From a bacterium (GTDB taxonomy: Bacteria; Auribacterota; UBA3054; B51-G9): a stretch of 5,306 bases of DNA. Positions 1 to 5,180 of this stretch are shown here, piece by piece. Made by a program: the position numbers and the translations under genes. Location: NCBI GenBank assembly GCA_029933535.1, contig JAOZNZ010000261.1, positions 1-5,306 of the forward strand. The letters are read 5' to 3'. Numbering within the stretch: the stretch's first letter is position 1; each line of letters starts with the position of its first letter. Below the pieces are notes generated by a model. It worked only from the letters and a program-made list of their open reading frames with translations. It was not told where the DNA came from and did not search any database.

Positions 1-131
1 GGAAGATTGAACATAACGCCGCCGGTGAATTACCGGAAGGTCCTGTAGCTTCAGATGAGCCGCTTGAAGAGTTAACATTAATTCCTTATGGATGCACAAA
101 TTTGCGTGTAACAGAATTCCCGAAAATTTAA
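1..131 (+). CDS. C-terminal fragment, GH127/DUF1680-like beta-L-arabinofuranosidase
   Basis: This is the 3' end of a gene that begins left of the window. Only the frame starting at base 3 is open; it gives 42 codons and ends at TAA (129-131). The visible tail includes PEGPVASDEP, then LTLIPYGCTNLRVTEFP. The pattern of a Pro/Ser/Asp/Glu-rich segment, then a hydrophobic LIPYG turn, then an LR-(I/V)-x-x-FP ending is what I associate with the C-terminal beta-domain of GH127/DUF1680 enzymes. These remove beta-L-arabinofuranose from plant-type glycans. The catalytic domain lies outside the window, so activity cannot be judged. Other large glycoside hydrolases with a terminal beta-sandwich could end in a similar way. 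The same-strand glycosidase-like gene starting at 574 makes a carbohydrate role plausible, but a 442-nt repeat-rich gap argues against tight co-transcription. That a coding tail is present is fairly sure; the family name is moderate. Confidence 0.6.
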   Translation, partial: KIEHNAAGELPEGPVASDEPLEELTLIPYGCTNLRVTEFPKI

Positions 132-135
132 GCCC

Positions 136-210
136 ACGGAACACACAGAATGATACAGAAAATAAATGACTCTTGTTGCCTTGACGTCTTTGTAGTCCTT
201 GCTGTCTTTG
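136..210. repeat. Short phrase-like direct repeats (ACRGAA and TCYTTG, about 9-10 bp period)
   Basis: Just after the stop codon of the first gene, ACGGAA (136-141) is followed by ACAGAA at 145-150 and 155-160. A second block has GCCTTG (178-183), TCTTTG (187-192), TCCTTG (196-201) and TCTTTG (205-210), spaced exactly 9 bp apart. Both words are degenerate and lie outside genes. From memory, similar ACACAGAA and TCTTTGCG strings occur between genes in many environmental bacterial genomes, but I cannot name a defined family. Their function is unknown. Confidence 0.55.
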
Positions 211-240
211 GAAAACCCCGCAAAAAAATTTTCTAAAATA

Positions 241-270
241 TTGACACAGCGGAAATATAAATGACATCAT
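241..270 (+). promoter_or_regulatory. Weak sigma70-type promoter candidate
   Basis: A perfect TTGACA lies at 241-246. After an 18-bp gap, CATCAT (265-270) matches the TATAAT consensus at four of six positions. If it is real, transcription would start near 277 and the inverted repeat at 285-385 would lie in a 5' leader of about 300 nt ahead of the gene at 574. In DNA this AT-rich, chance matches are common. The call rests on the perfect -35 hexamer and the position only. Confidence 0.22.
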
Positions 271-284
271 TAATAAAACAAACG

Positions 285-385
285 CAGAACCATGGACAGC
301 AGAACCATTTAATACAAATAAATAACATATCAGCATGACCACGCTTAGAATTAAAATCTTAATGGTTCTGCTGTAAATGGTTCTG
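285..385. repeat. 25-bp imperfect inverted repeat with internally duplicated arms
   Basis: The left arm (285-309) and right arm (361-385) are reverse complements over 25 bp with two adjacent mismatches at the GG of 294-295. They enclose 51 nt of AT-rich sequence. Each arm holds two copies of the word CAGAACCAT (285-293 and 300-308; reverse complements at 362-370 and 377-385), exactly 15 bp apart. The 101-nt unit could be a transcribed foldback, a small non-autonomous mobile element, or four operator-like sites. I see no flanking target-site duplication (ACG before, TTT after). There is no U-run suited to a terminator close to the inner stem. Confidence 0.75.
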
Positions 386-560
386 TTTATATATATTTTC
401 TTTTCTTATATTTTAATTTATGAATACAATAATAATCTCAAACATCTTTGTTTATCGGTAATTAAACAATAAAGACAAAAAACTGTGTGGAAATATTTGA
501 TAAAAATACCTCCTATTTTGAACACCCCAGGTCTGACCCCAAAAATAACAACCTCAAAAA

Positions 561-565
561 AAGGA
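561..565 (+). promoter_or_regulatory. Shine-Dalgarno site that decides the start at 574
   Basis: AAGGA at 561-565 lies 8 nt before the ATG at 574-576, a normal spacing. The upstream in-frame GTG at 487 has no purine-rich ribosome site in front of it. The ATG at 574 also begins directly with a signal peptide, which fixes it as the likely start. Confidence 0.7.
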
Positions 566-573
566 AAACTGTT

Positions 574-1737
574 ATGCATCACTCACTCAAAATTATAGCA
601 TTTACTGTAGCATTGGTATTCTTCTCCATCGGGGCGAAAGCCGTAAATAAACTTGACTTTCCTATTGGCATCTATTGCGCCGGGGAGCCGACAGAGGAAA
701 ACTTCAAATATGTGAAATCACTTGGATTCGACTACATTCATCGCTACAGTCTTGCGGCAAAAGATGAAAAAGAAGTGCAAATCTACATGGACATGGCACA
801 TAAGTGTAACCTCAAAGTTATGCTCGATATCAGCACTCCGGTGAGACTCATGAAATATAAGAGAATTACCGAAGCAGAGGCACTTGCCCAAATAGGAAAA
901 ATGGTTGAACGTTGGAAAAACCATCCGGCGTTGGGCTTCTGGTATTTTTACGATGAACCCGACCTCCTTATGTCGCCCGAGGTGCTGATCAAGTTTCACA
1001 AGATTATCAAACAAAAAACTCCGGACATACCGGATTCTATAGCCTTAAATTGGCAAAAGGGTTGGGATCGCTGGACAAAATGCGCGGATATTATCATGCC
1101 GGATCATTATCCGGTAAACAAGGAATCCTTCCCTAAATCCATGTTGAACTTGCAGGTCGAGTACTTTGAAAAAGTAGAGCAGAAATGTCAATACACGATT
1201 CCAATCGTTCAATGTTTTGGTTACCCCAAATCTCCTAACGCAACGGAAATGCGATACATAATGTACAGCACCTTAATGCAGAACCCCCGTGGCCTTTTTT
1301 TCTGGGCCTACTGGTACGCCCGAGAAGAGCCGCTTACCGAAGACGCTGATTTTCATCCGGATTACCTCGAGAAAACCGTAAAACCGATTTTGACCGATTT
1401 CAAACGTTGTGTTGAGCTTATCAAGCCAGTGGACAAAGCCCTGTATCCTCCCGATCTGACCAATGACTTGTACAGTAATAATCAGCTTCTTGTTGCTTTG
1501 TGGAAGAAGAAAGACCGATTCATTGTTATTATGATCAACAATTGGCCCGTAGAGCGCGAAGTATCCATTCCTCTAAAGCCGTACATTAATGAGGGGGATT
1601 TGCGACCGCTTTTCAACACCCGTGACATCCCGGGATTAAAAATCCGGAAAGGAATTTTGACCCTGCGCCTGGCTCCTTGGGAGACGTTTATTTGGGAAAC
1701 AAAAAAGAAAATCACGAAGAAGATGATGAAGAAGTGA
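574..1737 (+). CDS. Secreted TIM-barrel protein, putative glycoside hydrolase of unassigned family
   Basis: The protein has 387 residues if it starts at the ATG at 574. The frame stays open upstream to a GTG at 487, but those 29 residues are polar and would bury the signal peptide. Residues 1-23 form a Sec signal peptide (MHHSLK, a hydrophobic core, and a cleavage site after AKA). The mature part opens with FPIGIYCAGEPTEENFKYVK, then alternating strand and helix segments typical of a (beta/alpha)8 barrel: VMLDIS near 82, FWYFYDEPD at 122-130, IMPDHYPV at 174-181 and FFWAYWYARE at 242-251. The glutamate of DEPD (E128) sits where retaining barrel glycosidases carry the acid/base. The nucleophile is not clear; an acidic residue near E251 is a guess. 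A beta-rich C-terminal region ends in APWETFIWE, followed by a lysine-rich tail. It probably cleaves an extracellular glycan, but substrate and activity are unproven. It converges with the minus-strand gene at 1974. Confidence 0.88.
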   Translation: MHHSLKIIAFTVALVFFSIGAKAVNKLDFPIGIYCAGEPTEENFKYVKSLGFDYIHRYSLAAKDEKEVQIYMDMAHKCNLKVMLDISTPVRLMKYKRITEAEALAQIGKMVERWKNHPALGFWYFYDEPDLLMSPEVLIKFHKIIKQKTPDIPDSIALNWQKGWDRWTKCADIIMPDHYPVNKESFPKSMLNLQVEYFEKVEQKCQYTIPIVQCFGYPKSPNATEMRYIMYSTLMQNPRGLFFWAYWYAREEPLTEDADFHPDYLEKTVKPILTDFKRCVELIKPVDKALYPPDLTNDLYSNNQLLVALWKKKDRFIVIMINNWPVEREVSIPLKPYINEGDLRPLFNTRDIPGLKIRKGILTLRLAPWETFIWETKKKITKKMMKK

Positions 1738-1745
1738 AATCATAA

Positions 1746-1800
1746 GCTGGAACCAGGCATGAACACGCAAGCGCGTTACTTCGTTAGCACTGGTCACAGC
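1746..1800 (+). terminator. Stem-loop after the TIM-barrel gene, possible terminator
   Basis: GCTGGAACCAG (1746-1756) pairs with CTGGTCACAGC (1790-1800) at 9 of 11 positions around a 33-nt loop. It starts 9 nt after the stop codon of the TIM-barrel gene, between two convergent genes. No U-run follows, so it is not a classic intrinsic terminator. It could equally be part of a GC-richer repeat element. Confidence 0.3.
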
Positions 1801-1811
1801 GGGAGCTTCGC

Positions 1812-1896
1812 GAACATTGAACATCGAACATCGATTAACGATTTAAGATTTTAGAAGTTTGTTACTTCATAATTCGTTAATCGGTGTTCCTTGTTC
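1812..1896. repeat. GAACATY heptamer repeat within a 78-nt foldback
   Basis: Three perfectly phased 7-bp copies of GAACAT(T/C) run from 1812 to 1832. From 1819 to 1844 the sequence is the imperfect reverse complement of 1871-1896 (22 of 26 positions pair). An inner 5-bp stem, GAAGT (1854-1858) with ACTTC (1864-1868), sits in the loop, so the whole block folds into one long interrupted hairpin. From memory, GAACATCGAACATCGA strings facing CGATGTTC-like strings recur between genes in PVC-type and other environmental genomes, which marks this as an interspersed repeat. It lies between convergent genes and may also help end transcription in both directions. Confidence 0.7.
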
Positions 1897-1973
1897 TTAA
1901 ATCGAATTGAATATCGAAGGTTAAGTTAAAATGGTAGCACCCGATTATTTCATGCGCTGGTCAAGAGCTTATG

Positions 1974-2966
1974 TTAATTTAATTCTTGACTCACTTTTAA
2001 TACTCCGAACATCGGTCCGGCATCAAGAGTTACTTCTATAATACCACCTTTATCAGGTACTCGAACAAAATAATTTGCTTCCTCTGTTTTTGCTCTTTGT
2101 CTTTCTTCTAAATTACCCAGCCATCTGAAATGCAATCTGCTTAGCGGTACCTCGAAACTGTTTATGCGTGTTCCGTCAGCCTTTTTGATAACAATGTCAA
2201 CCTCCGCTCTTTCATTAGCTTTCTCCCATGTGATTTCGTTGTCAATAAACTTATGGTTATTATATATTGACCTTGCATCTGAACCGGCGTAAGAAAGATA
2301 AACAGCCAACCCTCTTTTACCTTTTGACTTTTTAGAGGGAATCAGCTCAATCCGAAGTTCCGGCTTTTTTCTGAAATCACATACAGGAGCGTATTTGATC
2401 TTTTCTGATGTGTCTATCGCACGGCGAATGTGATAATCCCAACGCGCGTGACCCTGACGAATTTTATAATGAACAATGGCATATAAACTACGCTGCGGTG
2501 TACGATCTATCAAGGCAGAATCCCGTTTTTTTCTTTTTCTTTCACTTTTTTTCCAAATTCTTTCCTGATTGCACCAATGTTCAATATTAACTTTAGTTTC
2601 GTGTTCGGCATCCTTATTGTAAACCGGCGGGAGTTTTAGTGATGAAAATTTTACACTATTGAGAATGCCGGAGTGGTATTTAGTACGCCCGGGCGTTTTT
2701 TTGATATCTTTGAATGTGTTGTCACGGTTTTTAGATGAATCGAATTTACCGTCAAGATTCTCGGATGAATAGAGAATTGTGTATCTGTCATTATCTTTAC
2801 TGGTTGTATCTATTGCAACTGTGAGAATGTTTGATCCGTCTTCAGATAATATCAATTTCGCATATTTAGGGTTGTGTAGAGTTGCTTTACCTGCATAACT
2901 TTTTATAGAAAAAGATAGAGCAAGAAGTATTATAATTAATGTAAGTTTCAATTGTGAGATATTCAT
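1974..2966 (-). CDS. Secreted protein of unknown function
   Basis: The protein has 330 residues and I do not recognise it. Residues 1-25 look like a Sec signal peptide: MNISQLK, a long Leu/Ile core, then cleavage after SYA. GGAGG (2971-2975) lies 4 nt before the ATG, so the start is well supported although the spacing is short. The mature N-terminal part (about 33-85) has beta-strand character (AKLILSEDGSNILTVAIDTT, then YTILYSSENLDGKFD). A very basic stretch (KKSERKRKKR, 139-148) marks a probable linker. The second half (about 200-325) again looks beta-rich (LRIELIPS, AEVDIVIKKADG) and ends in IIEVTLDAGPMFGVL. There are two mature cysteines, C132 and C196. No catalytic motif is visible. The layout suggests two beta-sandwich domains, perhaps a surface or substrate-binding protein. 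It stands alone, 254 nt downstream of the hexosaminidase gene on the same strand. Confidence 0.85.
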   Translation of the reverse strand: MNISQLKLTLIIILLALSFSIKSYAGKATLHNPKYAKLILSEDGSNILTVAIDTTSKDNDRYTILYSSENLDGKFDSSKNRDNTFKDIKKTPGRTKYHSGILNSVKFSSLKLPPVYNKDAEHETKVNIEHWCNQERIWKKSERKRKKRDSALIDRTPQRSLYAIVHYKIRQGHARWDYHIRRAIDTSEKIKYAPVCDFRKKPELRIELIPSKKSKGKRGLAVYLSYAGSDARSIYNNHKFIDNEITWEKANERAEVDIVIKKADGTRINSFEVPLSRLHFRWLGNLEERQRAKTEEANYFVRVPDKGGIIEVTLDAGPMFGVLKVSQELN

Positions 2967-2970
2967 TTTT

Positions 2971-2975
2971 CCTCC
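2971..2975 (-). promoter_or_regulatory. Strong Shine-Dalgarno site of the unknown secreted protein
   Basis: CCTCC on the plus strand reads GGAGG on the coding strand, 4 nt before the ATG at 2966-2964. The match to the anti-Shine-Dalgarno sequence is full, but the spacing is shorter than the usual 5-9 nt. It contrasts with the two minus-strand genes upstream, which have no such site. Confidence 0.6.
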
Positions 2976-2997
2976 GTCTGTTTATTATTATTTTTGA

Positions 2998-3126
2998 CAC
3001 GAATTACCACAAATTAATATAATATTTTTAACCACTAATGGACACTAATAAACACTAATAAATTCAATTTTATTTATTAATCATTTTTTATATTTTGATT
3101 TTTTGGCGTGCTTAGCGAGCTTAGCG
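2998..3126. repeat. Phrase-like tandem repeats: CACRAATTA, CACTAAT, GCTTAGCG
   Basis: Three different degenerate repeats follow each other in one spacer. CACGAATTA (2998-3006) and CACAAATTA (3008-3016) are 10 bp apart. CACTAAT occurs at 3033-3039, 3043-3049 and 3053-3059, an exact 10-bp period. GCTTAGCG occurs at 3110-3117 and 3119-3126, a 9-bp period. None is coding. Similar strings recur between genes in many environmental bacterial genomes as far as I remember, but I know of no accepted name or function. They lie in the upstream region of the unknown secreted protein and downstream of the GH20 gene. Confidence 0.6.
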
Positions 3127-3185
3127 TGATAAATCTTCTGATTAATTACAATTAATTTATTTCTTCTATGAACTTATGTCTCTTA

Positions 3186-3210
3186 TCCGCGAGCGCCTTC
3201 GGTCTCGGGA
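3186..3210 (-). terminator. GC-rich stem-loop after the GH20 gene, possible terminator
   Basis: TCC-g-CGAG (3186-3193) pairs with CTCGGGA (3204-3210) across a one-base bulge. Inside it CC (3196-3197) pairs with GG (3201-3202) around TTC. The hairpin starts 11 nt past the stop codon of the hexosaminidase in its reading direction and stands out as GC-rich in AT-rich surroundings. No U-run follows on the minus strand, so termination would be weak or factor-dependent. It may instead be another GC-rich interspersed repeat. Confidence 0.35.
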
Positions 3211-3220
3211 CAAGTTGTGG

Positions 3221-4765
3221 TTAAATATTATTTAAAGACTTGAAATAATTGACTTTTAATACATCCAATCGTTTCAAATGAAGCTCAAGCCGCTTCTCGA
3301 AATTCTCGAAATCCGAACAATCTTTTTCTGACCATAACTTTTCTGCTAATGCGCAAGCGCGAGGGTAAAGCATTTCTTCAGCTCTGTCAACTGTTGGAAT
3401 ATGTTCTGTCCATAAATTTCCCTGTGCACCGAGAACGTGTTTTGCTTCTTCTTCTGAAAGTTCTTCAGGCACCGGTTCAAATTCATAGACTTTTTTTGTT
3501 GGAACAGTCTTAGATCCGCCAATATCTATTTTTTCTTTTGGCTTTTGAGGAAAATCAAAATAACAATGTGTGACAGGGCACATGATGACATCGTGACCCT
3601 GCTTCGAAGCGGCTATTCCGCCTTCGATTCCTCGCCAGCTCATAACAGTTGCATTCGGGGCCAAACCACCTTCGAGGATTTCGTCCCAACCGATCAAACG
3701 CTTCCCATTTTTATTAATGAATTTTTCCATTCTTTTAATAAAATAAGATTGGAGTTCGTCTTCATTTTTAAGATTTTCATTTTTAATTCTCTCCTGGCAT
3801 TTCGGGCATTTTTTCCAATTTGCTTTTGGACATTCATCACCGCCGATATGGAAATATTTTCCAGGAAAGAGATCCATAACTTCAGAAATAACATTTTCAA
3901 GAAATGTGAAAGTATTTTCTTTACCGGCACAATAAACATTTTCATGGATGCCCCACGTAATTGGGACTTCAGTCGGCTCACCTGAACACGACAGTTCCGG
4001 ATATGCAGAAATTGCGGCAACGCTGTGTCCCGGCAATTCGATTTCCGGAACGATTGTAATGAATCTATCAGCGGCATATTTAACGACATCTTTGATTTGT
4101 TTTTGAGTATAAAATCCACCGTATTTTTTACCATCTTCATTTCTCCATGCGCCGATTTCGGTCAATTCCGGATATTTATTAATCTCAATTCGCCATCCCT
4201 GGTCTTCTGTAAAATGCCAATGGAAAATATTCATTTTATGCAAAGCCATCAGATTGATAAGCTTTTTAACAAAGTCAATATCCCAGAAATGACGACATGG
4301 GTCAAGCATCATTCCGCGCCATTTAAAGCGGGGTTTATCAATAATTGACACACAAGGAATATTCCATTCGATATTAATCGCGGACGAGGACGTCCGCGCA
4401 ACGTTGCGCGGAGCTCCTGCACCGCGATTATCAAAATTTTCCGGTGGTAGAAGCTGCCGCAAAGACTGGCAGCCATAAAAAAGTCCGGCTGGAGTTTGAG
4501 CAGTTATTTTTATCCCGTCAATTGTTGAAAGTAATTCATAACCTTCATCCTCAAGTTTATCATTGTCAACCAATGATAATGAAATTTGATTTTTATCTGA
4601 ATCGCAAATTTCTATCGGTAAAGGTAATCCGGTAGAAATTCTCAATTCGGAAACGAGAAATTCGGCAACAGATTTCACTTCGTTTGCGGCAGAAACAACA
4701 GTATTTTCATTAAGGATAAAGTTTCCTTCTTTAAATTCAATTTTTTGTGGTTGTGGTATTATCAT
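3221..4765 (-). CDS. Beta-N-acetylhexosaminidase, glycoside hydrolase family 20
   Basis: This 514-residue enzyme releases terminal beta-linked GlcNAc or GalNAc from glycans; GH20 uses substrate-assisted catalysis by the 2-acetamido group. Residues 1-108 form the GH20b-type N-terminal domain (IIPQPQKIEF, then AGLFYGCQSLRQLLPP). The catalytic TIM barrel starts at PRFKWRGMMLDPCRHF (145-160). HFTEDQGWR (184-192), ELPGH (243-247), HIGGDE (306-311, with the catalytic Asp310-Glu311 pair), GWDE (359-362), SWRG (376-379), HCYFD (400-404) and GNLWTE (449-454) are all present, so it should be active. There is no signal peptide: the protein begins directly with its first domain, which suggests the cytoplasm. 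No Shine-Dalgarno sequence precedes the ATG; the leader is A-rich. The gene lies 22 nt after the lipoprotein gene, so translational coupling is possible. Oddly, residues 113-131 come from an in-frame palindromic DNA block between the two domains. Confidence 0.97.
   Translation of the reverse strand: MIIPQPQKIEFKEGNFILNENTVVSAANEVKSVAEFLVSELRISTGLPLPIEICDSDKNQISLSLVDNDKLEDEGYELLSTIDGIKITAQTPAGLFYGCQSLRQLLPPENFDNRGAGAPRNVARTSSSAINIEWNIPCVSIIDKPRFKWRGMMLDPCRHFWDIDFVKKLINLMALHKMNIFHWHFTEDQGWRIEINKYPELTEIGAWRNEDGKKYGGFYTQKQIKDVVKYAADRFITIVPEIELPGHSVAAISAYPELSCSGEPTEVPITWGIHENVYCAGKENTFTFLENVISEVMDLFPGKYFHIGGDECPKANWKKCPKCQERIKNENLKNEDELQSYFIKRMEKFINKNGKRLIGWDEILEGGLAPNATVMSWRGIEGGIAASKQGHDVIMCPVTHCYFDFPQKPKEKIDIGGSKTVPTKKVYEFEPVPEELSEEEAKHVLGAQGNLWTEHIPTVDRAEEMLYPRACALAEKLWSEKDCSDFENFEKRLELHLKRLDVLKVNYFKSLNNI
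4375..4430. repeat. GC-rich palindromic element inserted in frame in the GH20 gene
   Basis: A 9-bp perfect terminal inverted repeat (TAATCGCGG at 4375-4383, CCGCGATTA at 4422-4430) bounds 56 bp. Inside are the hairpin GCGGAC-gaggac-GTCCGC (4380-4397), a 20-bp perfect palindrome centred on AACGTT (4393-4412) and GGAGCTCC (4410-4417). In the gene's reading direction AAT is repeated at both edges (4429-4427 and 4375-4373). The stretch between these copies, counting one AAT, is 54 nt, or 18 codons, so the frame is kept. It encodes a Gly/Ala/Arg/Ser-rich stretch with no GH20 signature, in the linker between N-terminal domain and barrel. The base composition differs sharply from the surrounding gene. 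The palindromes are seen directly; insertion is an inference. Confidence 0.8.
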
Positions 4766-4787
4766 GATTTTTTTGGTTTTAATTGTT

Positions 4788-5180
4788 TTATTGGTGTTTC
4801 TTTTCTGTTTTCTTCAATGTGTAAATCGTCTCAACATAACCATTTATACTGTCACCCTGACGCTCGATACTAAGGATGACACCTTGATAAGTGGCTCTCA
4901 CTCTGACAGATGAGTTGTCATCCAACGTGTACCATAGGTCATGAATAGCGCTGCCGCAGTCTCCATCAGGTTCGCCAAGAATATCTTGAATATTAGTCAG
5001 CTTTTGTTGATGGGTGAACTTCGCCAAACGCGGAAGTACATATTCAGCGTTGCGCGAGGGCGAGGACTCTGTAAACGAATCTTTGAGCTGATTTTGTTGC
5101 GAGATCTTATTTTCGGTCGAGTAGCAACCAGAAAGTATGACGAAACATGTAAGCAGTAGATATGCAGTAGTATTTTTCAT
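4788..5180 (-). CDS. Small lipoprotein with a BamE/SmpA-like domain
   Basis: The protein has 130 residues. Residues 1-19 form a lipoprotein signal: basic start, hydrophobic core and lipobox LSGC with Cys19 as the lipidation site. A polar linker (20-57) follows. The folded part (about 60-108) reads LTNIQDILGEPDGDCGSAIHD, then LWYTLDD, SVRVRATY and ILSIER. A helix ending in LGEPD, then a Gly-Ser turn and three strands, resembles the small BamE/SmpA-type fold. This is a loose fold resemblance; nothing links it to outer-membrane assembly. The tail is lysine-rich. There is no Shine-Dalgarno site before the ATG, only an A/T-rich leader. It is the first gene of a probable operon with the GH20 gene. 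Residues 38-45 (ESSPSRNA) are encoded by a GC-rich patch that shares words with the palindromic element in GH20. The lipoprotein call is firm; the function is unknown. Confidence 0.87.
   Translation of the reverse strand: MKNTTAYLLLTCFVILSGCYSTENKISQQNQLKDSFTESSPSRNAEYVLPRLAKFTHQQKLTNIQDILGEPDGDCGSAIHDLWYTLDDNSSVRVRATYQGVILSIERQGDSINGYVETIYTLKKTEKKHQ

Larger units (their letters stand above)
132..573. other. 442-nt gene-free spacer rich in short repeats
   Basis: I see no convincing gene here. The open frame of the next gene can be extended upstream to a GTG at 487, but the added residues look non-coding (see the CDS at 574). From left to right the spacer holds ACRGAA words (136-160), a 9-bp periodic TCYTTG block (178-210), a TTGACA promoter-like hexamer (241-246), a long imperfect inverted repeat (285-385), a very AT-rich run (386-480), and a small GGTC-T-GACC dyad (530-538). 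The AT-rich run probably contains the promoter of the downstream gene, but no hexamer pair there is convincing. Confidence 0.7.

Noticed and set aside
285..385. Insertion sequence or complete mobile element
   Set aside because: There is no room for a transposase and no flanking target duplication; reported only as an inverted repeat.
487..573. Upstream extension of the TIM-barrel gene to a GTG start
   Set aside because: The added 29 residues are polar, lack a ribosome site and would place the signal peptide inside the protein; the ATG at 574 has AAGGA at good spacing.
1931..2041. Small plus-strand open frame of 36 codons with AAGG ten bases upstream
   Set aside because: It overlaps the 3' end of the minus-strand gene in antisense, has no signal or domain character and is short enough to arise by chance.
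2524..2553. Runs of T/C as a possible frameshift site in the unknown secreted protein
   Set aside because: The frame is open on both sides, the tract simply encodes a lysine/arginine-rich linker, and nothing suggests programmed slippage.
2685..2702. ACGCCCGGGCGT palindrome followed by seven T, terminator-like on the plus strand
   Set aside because: It lies inside the minus-strand secreted protein gene, where it encodes KKTPGRT; the stem leaves at most 4 bp around a 4-nt loop and no plus-strand gene needs it.
2998..3126. CRISPR array
   Set aside because: Repeat words are only 7-9 bp with 1-3 bp between them and there are no unique spacers of CRISPR length.
3545..3985. Plus-strand open frame of 146 codons antisense to GH20
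   Set aside because: The opposite strand carries the conserved GH20 motifs throughout; this frame is a shadow with no ribosome site or recognisable domain.
3694..4140. Minus-strand open frame of 148 codons in another frame of GH20
   Set aside because: It overlaps the intact catalytic domain on the same strand; the composition is that of a frame-shifted reading of GH20.
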